A stretch of DNA of 36,277 nt from Eisenbergiella porci. Lineage in GTDB: Bacteria; Bacillota; Clostridia; Lachnospirales; Lachnospiraceae. Position 1 is the first letter of the stretch. Each line of letters begins with the position of its first letter. The notes below the pieces were generated by a model. That model did not search any database, was not told where the DNA came from, and saw only the letters and a list, made by a program, of their open reading frames with translations. The translations under genes were made by a program, and so were the position numbers. Shown here piece by piece: positions 7,928 to 16,050 of the stretch. The stretch spans positions 1 to 36,277 of the forward strand of contig NZ_VUMI01000056.1 of NCBI RefSeq assembly GCF_009696275.1. Reading direction: 5' to 3'.

Positions 7928-7984
7928 CCCTCGCGGCAGTCGCCAAATATCCATGCAAGCATGGATAGCTCGTTGCTCGCGGGA
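7866..7984 (+). repeat. Structured intergenic repeat element
   Basis: GCAACGAG (7880-7887) pairs with CTCGTTGC (7969-7976) and closes the unit. Inside, TCAAA (7891-7895) pairs with TTTGA (7923-7927) around CGCTG-CAGAG-CAGCG (7903-7917), and TATCCATGC (7948-7956) pairs with GCATGGATA (7959-7967). This multibranch pattern looks like a dispersed REP-like element. From memory, similar sequence is scattered in Lachnospiraceae genomes, but I could not verify this. It overlaps the 3' end of the PHP gene. Confidence 0.75.
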
Positions 7985-8157
7985 ATAAACGGGCGGATGC
8001 AGTGCGGCGAACGGCAGCCGCCGGATATAAGCCCGGACAAATATGCAACTGAACTTCAGACAGAAAAAACGACAGCTAAGTAAGGCAGATATAACCGTCC
8101 GGCAGGTATTTGTACCCGCCGGGACGGTATTTAATGTGCGCCGGACGCACAAAAAAA

Positions 8158-8208
8158 GTCTCCGGCCGCTTCCCCTGCTGACGGAGGAAGGGCCGGAGGC
8201 TTTTTTTT
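8158..8208. terminator. Bidirectional rho-independent terminator
   Basis: CTCCGGCC with CTTCC pairs with GGAAG and GGCCGGAG, followed by eight T. On minus it ends in seven T. It closes the GH125-PHP unit on plus and the decayed sulfatase on minus. 7985-8157 holds no gene; CCGTCC at 8095 and GGGACGG near 8128 form a further stem. Confidence 0.85.
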
Positions 8209-8289
8209 ACAACGGAAATGTCCGGGAGCTGCCTGCAAAATGGAGAAGGCGGCAGGCCGGAAGCGTGCCGGCCGGATGGCTGGTTTAGT

Positions 8290-9200
8290 TCAGTGAAAGG
8301 TATCCACCGAGTAATCATGGTAGTGGAAGCCGAACCAGCGTCCAGGCATATCACCGGGGAAGCGGGGCGGCCGGGTGGTATGGAAGCGCAGGGCGGACGG
8401 ATCGCAGCAGGCATTGTCCGCATTTTTTTCCAGAACTTCAGGGGTGGTTTCGGCGGTATGCTTCAACAGGAGCCGCTACAGTTCATTCTTTTTTTCCTGC
8501 CATGCAGGATCTGCGGAGAGGTCGTTGCGCTCCATAGGGTCTGAATTCAGATCGAAGAGCAGGGTATGGTCCCCGCAGGTGGTGTATACCAGCTTGATCC
8601 GGTCCTTCATGACGCAGAAGTTGGTGTGCAGGCTGTCTCCATAAAAAACACGGTCCTTTGGCAGCTTTTCCGGCGCCAGGAGGCTGCGGCCGGTGATGCC
8701 CTCCGGAGGCGTGACGCCCGCCAGCTCAAGGATGGTGGGCTATATATCGGCAATTTCCGTCAGGCTGTCCACAGTCAGGTTGTGGGGGATGCCGTTTCCT
8801 GCGGGCGGGACAATGAGCAGCGGCACATGGGCCGAGCCTTCAAAGAACAGGTTTTTCTGGGACATGTGGTGATCCCCCAGCATTTCCCCATGATCGGAGG
8901 TGAAAATGATCCAGGTGTTCCGGAACAGATCGTTTTCCCGCATGGTGCCGAAAAGGCGGCCCAAGGCATAGTCGATTTGGGTGATGCAGGCATAATAGGC
9001 CCGTCTTGATGCTTCCAGCTGCCTGGGACCGAACAGATGCATGTTCGTATTTTCATAAGCGCCTGCCAGGAAGCCCTGGGGCGTCCCGGCAAGGTCGCGG
9101 GACCAGCCGCCGTAAACAGGCTCGGGCATGGGAATATTTTCATAAAGGCTCCAGAAGTCCCGGCAGGAATCCAAGTGGAGGGGGCAGCAACAAATTCCCG
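8290..9200 (-). pseudogene. Decayed sulfatase, 5' truncated, two in-frame TAG
   Basis: Reading minus from about 9180, one frame encodes the C-terminal half of a type I sulfatase: FWSLYENIPMPEPVYGGW, then IIFTSDHGEMLGDHH (the conserved metal-binding DHG region) and FFEGSAHVPLL. It is stopped by TAG at 8742-8740 inside DI-PTILELAGV, continues in the same frame to a second TAG at 8478-8476, and then to TGA at 8290. No frameshift occurs over these 880 bases. The N-terminal half with the CxPSR active site is missing, and the frame is disturbed near 9185-9215. Other genes here use TAG as a normal stop, so this is a pseudogene rather than recoding. The intact sulfatase at 16051-17532 is a paralogue. 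Confidence 0.85.
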
Positions 9201-9258
9201 GGGAAGGCCGCGTTTCTTATAATCAGTATAGGCGGGCGGGGAGGAGAATGTCTATATC

Positions 9259-9416
9259 AGAAACGTTAGATAGGGTACTAAAAAAGTTACACAAATTAAA
9301 GATAAGGAAAATAGGGGATTATTCTATAATCATTGTGCAATGTGTATAAAAATGTGAAGGCAAATTTTAAATTTGACATATTGTTTTTAGACTGCTATAT
9401 AAGAAATGTTAGATAG
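9259..9416 (+). promoter_or_regulatory. Promoter and direct repeats before ABC importer
   Basis: TTGACA (9373-9378), 17-bp spacer, TATATA (9396-9401). The 15-bp motif AGAAAYGTTAGATAG occurs at 9259-9273 and again at 9402-9416 immediately after the -10 box, with one mismatch. This looks like a two-site operator or activator site, perhaps for the AraC-type regulator encoded at 15215. A leader of about 200 bases follows before the first permease gene, and nothing codes in it. Confidence 0.6.
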
Positions 9417-9617
9417 TAATGGCGAAATGCATAGTTTATAATTAATTCATAAAGCGGCCGGAAGTAAGGAACTTAATAGTTCCCCAGCAGAAGAATGAGG
9501 CGTACGCGTTTCCGGCGGCTGTTTTCCGGCAGGCCGGCTGACGGGAAACGGGAGGACGGCGGACTTTCGGTCAGACCCCTTTGAACGCCGTCAAGCAAAT
9601 AGAAAGGGAGGTTTCAC

Positions 9618-10562
9618 ATGGCTGCAAAGGATGTAACGAAAAAAAAGAAAAGACGCTGGACACGTGATGATACGGAGCTTACTGTACTGGCGCTCCCCAC
9701 GACTATCTGGTATTTCCTGTTCGCATTTATGCCGATGTTCGGTATTATTATTGCATTTAAGGATTACAAGATTAAGGGAGGGTTCCTGCAAAGTATTATT
9801 CAGAGCGACTGGATTGGTTTTCAAAATTTTAAATTCCTGTTTTCCGCAGGAGACATCTGGATTATCCTTCGAAACACAATTCTGTATAATATCGCGTTTA
9901 TCATACTCAATATTGTTGTTCCCGTAACGATGGCACTGCTCATCGGGCAGCTGCATAACAAGAAAATGGCCAAGGTTTATCAGACGGCAATGTTCATGCC
10001 CTATTTCCTTTCCTGGGTTGTTGTAACCGCGCTGATTTGGGCGTTCTTAAGCTTTGACAAGGGACTGCTTAACAGCCTTCTGGAGTCTATGGGCAAGGAT
10101 CCGCATCAGTGGTATATGGAACCGAAGCTGTGGCCGCCGTTTTTGATTTTCATGTATATGTGGAAGAATCTGGGCTACAGCATGGTAGTTTATCTTGCCA
10201 CAATTACGGGGATTGACAAGACCTATTATGAAGCGGCCGGCATAGACGGCGCTACCGTGTGGCAGCAGATGAGATATGTAACGCTTCCGCTGATGAAGAC
10301 AGTTATTATCATGATGTTCATCATGGCGGTGGGACGTATTTTCTACTCCGATTTCGGCCTGTTCTATCAGGTGCCCCGTGATTCCAATTCTCTGTATAAT
10401 GTTTCCTATACATTGGATGTATTCGTATTCAAGCAGCTGAAATCATCTACCACGGGCATGGCCTCCGCAGCCGCGTTTGTGCAGTCGGTGGCGGGCTGTA
10501 TCACCATTCTGGCAGCCAATGCCATTGTGCGTAAGGTTGACCGCGAAAGCGCTATGATTTAA
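9618..10562 (+). CDS. Sugar ABC importer permease, LplB type
   Basis: 314-residue inner-membrane permease of a carbohydrate ABC importer (LplB/YtcP group). The basic N-terminus is followed by about six membrane segments. The first includes LPTTIWYFLFAFMPMFGIIIAFKDY, which is split here only for description as LPTTIWYFLF and MPMFGIIIAF. The cytoplasmic EAA loop YYEAAGIDGATVWQQ contacts the ATPase. GGGAGG precedes the ATG at 9618. It is the first gene of the operon; the second permease starts 11 bp after its stop. No ATPase gene is present, so it probably relies on a shared MsmX-type ATPase encoded elsewhere, which is common in this group. Confidence 0.95.
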   Translation: MAAKDVTKKKKRRWTRDDTELTVLALPTTIWYFLFAFMPMFGIIIAFKDYKIKGGFLQSIIQSDWIGFQNFKFLFSAGDIWIILRNTILYNIAFIILNIVVPVTMALLIGQLHNKKMAKVYQTAMFMPYFLSWVVVTALIWAFLSFDKGLLNSLLESMGKDPHQWYMEPKLWPPFLIFMYMWKNLGYSMVVYLATITGIDKTYYEAAGIDGATVWQQMRYVTLPLMKTVIIMMFIMAVGRIFYSDFGLFYQVPRDSNSLYNVSYTLDVFVFKQLKSSTTGMASAAAFVQSVAGCITILAANAIVRKVDRESAMI

Positions 10563-10573
10563 GGAGGTGCCTC

Positions 10574-11518
10574 ATGGCTGAAACTATCAAAAAGAAAAGA
10601 AAAAATGAGCCGGACGGATTCGACCGCTTCAACAGGGTGTCCAATACGGCCAATGTTCTGCTGAATCTAATGTTCCTCCTGATGGCGCTGGTATGTATTA
10701 TTCCCGTTTTGCTTGTTATTGCCATCTCTCTGTCCGCAGAGGCTTCCATTACGGATTACGGATACCATCTTATTCCGAAGATCGTATCCTTTGAAGGATA
10801 TTCCTATCTGGCAACACAGAGCACGCTGATCATCAGGGCGCTGAGCGTTTCCCTTTTCGTCACCATATTCGGTACGGTGCTGGGAATCCTGCTCACCACG
10901 CTGATGGGATATGTGCTTTCCCGTCCCGGCTATAAGCTGAACGGTTTTCTCACAATGGTGGTGTTTATCCCCATGGTATTCAACGGAGGCCTGGTATCCA
11001 CCTACTTTATCACCTCCCAGCTGCTGGGTCTGAAGGATACGGTGTGGGCGCTGATACTGCCGCTGGCCGTCTCTTCTTTCAATGTAGTTATCTGCAGGAC
11101 CTTTTTCAAAACCACGGTTCCTGAGGAGCTGATTGAATCGGCCAAGATGGACGGGGCAAGGCAGTTTACCATATTTTTCAAAATTGTCCTTCCCATTTCC
11201 CTGCCGGTGCTTGCAACAATCGGGCTGTTCCTCTGCTTTGCATACTGGAATGACTGGTACCAGTCCATGCTGTATATCGATGACCAGCGTCTGTATTCCC
11301 TGCAGGCTCTGCTGAACGCTATCATGACGAATGTGAATATGCTGGCCCAGAATGCGGCAACTCTGGGGGCGAGCATGGCGGATACAGTGGCGAACATGCC
11401 CAAGGAAGCGGCCCGTATGGCTATTGTGGTGGTTATCGTATTGCCCATCGCATGTGCCTACCCGTTCTTCCAGAAGTATTTCATTTCCGGTCTTACGGTC
11501 GGCGCGGTAAAAGGCTGA
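10574..11518 (+). CDS. Sugar ABC importer permease, YtcP/LplC type
   Basis: 314-residue partner permease. The first membrane segment lies at about residues 30-52 (MFLLMALVCIIPVLLVIAIS), and the EAA loop reads LIESAKMDGARQFTIFFKIV. It ends FISGLTVGAVKG, the usual C-terminus of this group. AAGGAGG precedes the ATG. It should form a heterodimeric channel with the preceding permease. After its stop comes a GC-rich hairpin (11544-11563) and then the lipoprotein gene. Confidence 0.95.
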   Translation: MAETIKKKRKNEPDGFDRFNRVSNTANVLLNLMFLLMALVCIIPVLLVIAISLSAEASITDYGYHLIPKIVSFEGYSYLATQSTLIIRALSVSLFVTIFGTVLGILLTTLMGYVLSRPGYKLNGFLTMVVFIPMVFNGGLVSTYFITSQLLGLKDTVWALILPLAVSSFNVVICRTFFKTTVPEELIESAKMDGARQFTIFFKIVLPISLPVLATIGLFLCFAYWNDWYQSMLYIDDQRLYSLQALLNAIMTNVNMLAQNAATLGASMADTVANMPKEAARMAIVVVIVLPIACAYPFFQKYFISGLTVGAVKG

Positions 11519-11543
11519 TCACAGATAATTTTATGTTATCATC

Positions 11544-11563
11544 CCGGCGGCAAGGGCCGCCGG
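11544..11563 (+). promoter_or_regulatory. Intercistronic hairpin before binding-protein gene
   Basis: CCGGCGGC pairs with GCCGCCGG around an AAGG loop, with no T-run. Hairpins at this place in importer operons commonly protect the 3' message and allow the binding protein to be made in excess over the permeases. That role is inferred here. Confidence 0.55.
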
Positions 11564-11594
11564 CTGATATAAATCAAACTTTAAGGAGGTTACT

Positions 11595-13130
11595 ATGAAA
11601 AAGAACACGATTCAGAAACTATTGGCTATCGGTCTTTCCTGTATACTCAGTGTTGGTATGCTGGCAGGCTGCGGTTCCAAAACAGAATCCGGCGCCGGTG
11701 CGGCAACGGGGGAAGCAGGCGGGGCTGAGTCTACACCTGCGGCAGAGAGCACTGCGGATACAAGCGCTTCCACAGATAAAGCAAGCGGCGATATCCCCAC
11801 CCTGATCTGGTGGACGGTGGGCGGCACTACTCCCAGCGACTATCAGGACAGTCTGGTGAAGATTAATGAATATCTGGTGGAAAAGCTGGGGGTTAAAATT
11901 GATATTAAGGTGGCAGGCTGGGGCGATTATGACCAGAAGATGAATACCATTGTCAATTCCGGGGAGTATTTCGACCTGATGTTTACCAATAATACCAACT
12001 ACAGTAAATTCGTTAACCTGGGCGCATTTGAAAACCTGACCGATATGGTGCAGACCGCAGCTCCGGATCTTTACAGCTTTATTCCCGAGGAACTGTGGAA
12101 CGGCGTGAAAATTGGCGGAAACGTATATGGTGTGCCCAGCTACAAGGATTCCTCCATTACCCAGTTTTGGTATTTTGATGACCAGTATGTACAGAAATAC
12201 AACATCGACCTGGATTCCATCAAGACCATGCAGGATCTGGACGCTCCCTTCCGTGCGATGAAGGAAGGCGAAGGAAAGAGCTTCTATCCTTTACAGATGG
12301 CACAGGGCAGTCCGTTCAACGGATTTTTCAATGAATATGACGGACTTACCGCAGGCCTTCAGCCCATCGGCGTTAAAATCGATGATGAAACCCGTACCGT
12401 AGTCTGCACGCTGGAACAGCAGGATATCATGGATAACCTGAAGCTGCTGCATCAGTGGTATATGGATGGAATCGTGAATCCCGATGCAAACGTACTGACA
12501 GAGGTTCCCAAGAAGCTTCCGTTCTCCTCCGCACAGGGCTGGCCGAGCGCGGCAGCTACCTGGCAGACACTCAACGGCGTGGAGAAATATGATGTATTTA
12601 AGGTATTCGGACCTCTGTATTCCACAGAAACCATCCAGGGTTCCATGAACGCTGTTTCCGTGAACTCCAAATACAAGGAAGAATGTCTGAAGGTTCTTGA
12701 ACTGGTGAACAGCGATCCTAAATTCCGCGATATGCTGGCTTACGGCGTGGAAGGCGATACCTTTGAATATGTGAGCGACGGCGTGATTAAGAAACTCAGG
12801 GACGATTGGCCGCTGGCTGCGTACACACAGGGCACCTTCTTTAATATGTCCATTACGGAGGATGCGGATCCTCAGCAGTGGGAGCAGGTAAGAAAGCAGA
12901 ACGAGGAAGCAGCTTCCTCCGTATGTCTTGGTTTTGCACTGGATATCACAAATATCCAGAACGAAGTTTCAAACTGTCAGGCAGTTTGGGACAAATATAA
13001 ATATGATATGCTGACAGGCGCCTCAGATCCGGAAACAACCGTTCCGAAATGTCTGGAAGAATTAAAGAATTCCGGTCTGGACACCATCATCGGAGAAGCA
13101 CAGAAGCAGATTAATGAGTTCTTTAAATAA
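11595..13130 (+). CDS. Extracellular sugar-binding lipoprotein of ABC importer
   Basis: 511-residue solute-binding protein of the large carbohydrate (family 1/LipO-like) type. The signal peptide ends in the lipobox LAGC with the lipidated cysteine at C26, followed by a low-complexity Ser/Ala/Thr/Glu linker (about 27-65) that reaches from the membrane. The folded part begins PTLIWWTVGG and contains YFDLMFTNN and a conserved GVPSYKD hinge region. It delivers its sugar to the two permeases encoded just upstream. By context the ligand may be a host N-glycan or mannoside fragment, but the sequence does not prove it. AAGGAGG lies before the ATG, and a long terminator hairpin follows at 13162-13222. 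Confidence 0.95.
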   Translation: MKKNTIQKLLAIGLSCILSVGMLAGCGSKTESGAGAATGEAGGAESTPAAESTADTSASTDKASGDIPTLIWWTVGGTTPSDYQDSLVKINEYLVEKLGVKIDIKVAGWGDYDQKMNTIVNSGEYFDLMFTNNTNYSKFVNLGAFENLTDMVQTAAPDLYSFIPEELWNGVKIGGNVYGVPSYKDSSITQFWYFDDQYVQKYNIDLDSIKTMQDLDAPFRAMKEGEGKSFYPLQMAQGSPFNGFFNEYDGLTAGLQPIGVKIDDETRTVVCTLEQQDIMDNLKLLHQWYMDGIVNPDANVLTEVPKKLPFSSAQGWPSAAATWQTLNGVEKYDVFKVFGPLYSTETIQGSMNAVSVNSKYKEECLKVLELVNSDPKFRDMLAYGVEGDTFEYVSDGVIKKLRDDWPLAAYTQGTFFNMSITEDADPQQWEQVRKQNEEAASSVCLGFALDITNIQNEVSNCQAVWDKYKYDMLTGASDPETTVPKCLEELKNSGLDTIIGEAQKQINEFFK

Positions 13131-13161
13131 AGTGAAATCGTGCACTTGCGGTGATCTTTAG

Positions 13162-13224
13162 AAACAAGCCTCCCCGGCGTGAAGTTCGGACTCCCAACGT
13201 TCACGGCGGGGAGGTTTGTTTTGA
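13162..13224 (+). terminator. Long terminator hairpin after importer operon
   Basis: 22-base arms 13162-13183 and 13200-13221 pair with two imperfections; the right arm ends in GGTTTGTTTTG. It separates the importer from the sensor kinase gene, which has its own promoter. Confidence 0.75.
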
Positions 13225-13344
13225 TTCAGCCCCGGAGGCGGTGATTTGTTTTCCGCAGATGTTGGGCAAGATGCCGGATTTGCATGCGGGCATTGAAGCC
13301 TGCCGGGGAAAATGTGACAAAACGTTTGAAAGTATAACCTTTTC

Positions 13345-13373
13345 TTGTGGGCGGAAGTTTTTGACAGTATAAT
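13345..13373 (+). promoter_or_regulatory. Probable promoter of sensor kinase gene
   Basis: TTGTGG (13345-13350), 17-bp spacer, TATAAT (13368-13373), about 75 bp before the ATG at 13449. Confidence 0.5.
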
Positions 13374-13448
13374 GGTAGTGGCGGTAAAGAAAAGAACTGT
13401 AAGCGGAAAGAAGCAAATCAGGGAGAGCGGGAAGAAAAGGGAGCCGGG

Positions 13449-15227
13449 ATGAGGAAGCATAGTATTTCTTTTTTAAAGATAAAGGTATACAGGCGGAAAT
13501 TTTTGGGGAATGCGGTGGCGATTCTCGTATTGTGTATGCTGTGTTTCCTGGGCGTTTCGGTTTTTTTCACCACGATTTGGGCGGCGCAGCAGCGGCAGGA
13601 GGCACAGGATACTTTTTCTGTGGTGGAGAAGAAAATCGGCACGGTGAAGGATCAGCTCAATGAATATATTGAGAGCTGCTATGCCAGCCGGAAGATGATG
13701 CAGGATGCGAGGGCTTTGTTTACGGCGGAGACGGAGGCCGGATATGTGCATAAGAGGCTGGGGAACAGTAAGTCCTCTTCCGCGCAGATAGCTTATATGC
13801 CGGGAGATATGAAGAAGCTGTTTGTTAACAGAAGGATTCAGGTGAGAGGCGTTACCTTTGTTTCCGGGGAGGGGACCAAGGCGGTATGGCTGGATCGGGT
13901 TTCCGGGGATATCCATGTTACCTTTGGCCTGAAATCGGAAGAGGAGGCAATGAAAATTCCGGGATTCGGCAATATGATGCTGTCTTCTTTTGAAATACGG
14001 GATCCGGATTCCATCAGCAGGCAGCTGGGTACCATTACCTTCTGGGTGGATCGGGAGGAGCTGCTTCGGGGAGTGAGCCTTTCGGGGGCCTGGGCTGTTA
14101 TGCAGGGGGAAAAGGTGCTTCATGCGGATTACGGGCAGGGAAAGGAGATGAAGTGGCTCAGGGCTGCGGCGAATATGGAGGAAAGCCAGGGCTGGTTCTA
14201 TGGGAACAGGTATGAGCGTATTTTTTATACGGTGTTTCCTTCCAGCCAGTATGATTTTTCCTATATTTCGGTGATTAACAGTAATACGATCTGGGATTTG
14301 AACAGAAGGACCCTGATTGCAACAAGCCTTGTTCTCGTTATCCTGGCGGGGGGCGCCCTGCTGGTTTCCTTCCTTGGCATACGCAATGACGCCCGGTTCC
14401 TTTCCAATATCATGCAGATGCTGGGGGCTATGGAAAATGGTGATTTTTCTGTGGCGAAGAATCTGGATATCCACGAGGAGAATAAAAATGAATACGGAAG
14501 GATCGCGATTGCCCTTAAGGATGTGAGCCAGAAGCTGGAGGGCTATATCAGGACGGAATACATACTGAAGCTGAAGCAGCAGGAGGCGGCCATGCGCGCC
14601 CTGAAGCATCAGATCAACCCGCATTTTTTGTATAATACGCTGGAAAGCATACGCTCCAAGGCGCTGATGTGGGGGGATGAGGAGACTGCGGAGGCGATTA
14701 CCCAGCTGGGGACGCTTTACCGTATGATAGTCCACTGTCCGGATGTGATCAGCATGAAGGAGGAAGTGGAGCTGCTGGAGATGTATCTGCGGATTATGTC
14801 GCTTCGGTTTGCGGGAAATTTCGTTTACCAGCTGGAGGTGGAAAAGGAGGCGGAAGAGGTACGTACGCTGAGCTTCTGGCTGCAGCCTCTGGCGGAGAAT
14901 TTTTTTACCCACGGCTTTGACAGGGACTCGGAATTCAATCTGCTGATCCTGGAGATAAAGCCTGAGGGCGGGGGCGTCAGGGTGCTGATGGCGGACAACG
15001 GCCTGGGAATTGTCCCGGAACGGCTGGAGGCCACAAGGAAAAATATGTATGAGGGAAGCGATGATCCGGATGCGGATATCGGGCTTCGGAACGTATATAT
15101 GAGGCTGAAATATTTTTATGGAGAGAATTTTACTATGGAAATCGGGAATAACCCGGAGGGAGGGGCGCGTATTTCCGTCTTTATTCCGACACAGGCAGGA
15201 AAGGAGGGGAACTGTTGTATACATTAG
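13449..15227 (+). CDS. YesM-type sensor histidine kinase
   Basis: 592-residue membrane sensor. Membrane segment 1 is about residues 18-40 and segment 2 about 286-310, enclosing an extracytoplasmic sensor domain of about 245 residues. A HAMP-like linker follows (about 311-370). The His_kinase block LKHQINPHFLYNTLESIR (about 386-403) contains the phospho-accepting histidine, and the ATPase domain has LQPLAENFFTHG (N-box) and MADNGLGI (G1). It should phosphorylate the regulator encoded by the next gene, whose start overlaps its last 13 bases. The position right after the importer suggests it senses the imported glycan, or the binding protein loaded with it. Confidence 0.94.
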   Translation: MRKHSISFLKIKVYRRKFLGNAVAILVLCMLCFLGVSVFFTTIWAAQQRQEAQDTFSVVEKKIGTVKDQLNEYIESCYASRKMMQDARALFTAETEAGYVHKRLGNSKSSSAQIAYMPGDMKKLFVNRRIQVRGVTFVSGEGTKAVWLDRVSGDIHVTFGLKSEEEAMKIPGFGNMMLSSFEIRDPDSISRQLGTITFWVDREELLRGVSLSGAWAVMQGEKVLHADYGQGKEMKWLRAAANMEESQGWFYGNRYERIFYTVFPSSQYDFSYISVINSNTIWDLNRRTLIATSLVLVILAGGALLVSFLGIRNDARFLSNIMQMLGAMENGDFSVAKNLDIHEENKNEYGRIAIALKDVSQKLEGYIRTEYILKLKQQEAAMRALKHQINPHFLYNTLESIRSKALMWGDEETAEAITQLGTLYRMIVHCPDVISMKEEVELLEMYLRIMSLRFAGNFVYQLEVEKEAEEVRTLSFWLQPLAENFFTHGFDRDSEFNLLILEIKPEGGGVRVLMADNGLGIVPERLEATRKNMYEGSDDPDADIGLRNVYMRLKYFYGENFTMEIGNNPEGGARISVFIPTQAGKEGNCCIH

Positions 15228-15973
15228 TGATTGTGGATGATGAACCGAATATTCTGGAAGGCATCAAGCGTCTTCTGGACTGGAAAAGCCTGGGCTTCGG
15301 CAGGATTGAGACGGCCCGGAGTTCCATGGAGGTGATGTCGCACATCCTTGACTGGAGGCCGGATATCTGCCTGATGGATGTGTGTATCGGAAACGATAAG
15401 GGATATGAGGTGATCAACTGCCTGAATAACCTGGGGGTGCATTCCAATTATGTGATGATGAGCGGCTATGATGAATTCAGCTATGCCTGCGAGGCCATCC
15501 GCTGCGGCGCGCTGGACTACCTGCTCAAGCCGGTGGAAAAAAAGAAGCTTCTTGAGGTTGTGAAAAAAATAATCGTGGAGAGGCTTCACGGAACGCTTCC
15601 GGAAGAGGATGAAAAAAAGAACTGTGATCCGGTGCTGAATATGGACTATGGCGCCATGTCGCCGCTAATCCACAAAATTGTCATGATGGTGAGGGTTGAA
15701 TATGGCGGCCGCATTTCACTGAAAAGCATTGCTGACAAATTCAAGATGAATTCCACCTATCTGGGTCAGATTTTTATTAAGGAAACGGGGATGAAATTTT
15801 CGGAATATCTCATGTGCTACCGCCTCTATGTGGCGAAGGAAAGAATCCTGAATTCCGATGAAAAAATCGCGGTGATTGCGGCGGATGTGGGTTATTCCAA
15901 CATGAATTATTTTTACCAGCATTTTCACAGCTATTATAATACCACGCCCTCGGATATGCGGGCGAAACGGTAG
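15215..15973 (+). CDS. YesN-type response regulator with AraC output
   Basis: 252-residue response regulator. Receiver domain residues 1-120: acidic pair in VIVDDEPN, phospho-acceptor D55 in CLMDVCIG, and lysine in LLKPVEKK. The AraC DNA-binding domain occupies about 150-252, with the two helix-turn-helix units seen in LKSIADKFKMNSTYLGQIF and IAADVGYSNMNYFYQHF. It is on the short side for this group, lacking a long middle region. The start is TTG at 15215: AAGGAGGGGA lies 5 bases before it and no ATG is near. Overlap with the kinase gene implies translational coupling. Targets probably include the importer promoter at 9373 and the sulfatase-GH20-GH2 genes. Confidence 0.93.
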   Translation: MYTLVIVDDEPNILEGIKRLLDWKSLGFGRIETARSSMEVMSHILDWRPDICLMDVCIGNDKGYEVINCLNNLGVHSNYVMMSGYDEFSYACEAIRCGALDYLLKPVEKKKLLEVVKKIIVERLHGTLPEEDEKKNCDPVLNMDYGAMSPLIHKIVMMVRVEYGGRISLKSIADKFKMNSTYLGQIFIKETGMKFSEYLMCYRLYVAKERILNSDEKIAVIAADVGYSNMNYFYQHFHSYYNTTPSDMRAKR

Positions 15974-16050
15974 GCCGTACTGTGAAGGGACAAACAGCTG
16001 GAAATTAACCTGATTATTCGAAGACACAATGAGAAAAGGGAGAAAATGCA

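Noticed and set aside
8290-9174. Amber codon recoding in the minus-strand sulfatase
   Set aside because: Several genes here end normally in TAG (for example GH125 and the response regulator), and the 5' half of the sulfatase is missing, so decay is simpler.
13473-15224. 583-codon minus-strand frame opposite the sensor kinase
   Set aside because: It is a shadow of the kinase gene, which has clear family motifs on plus.
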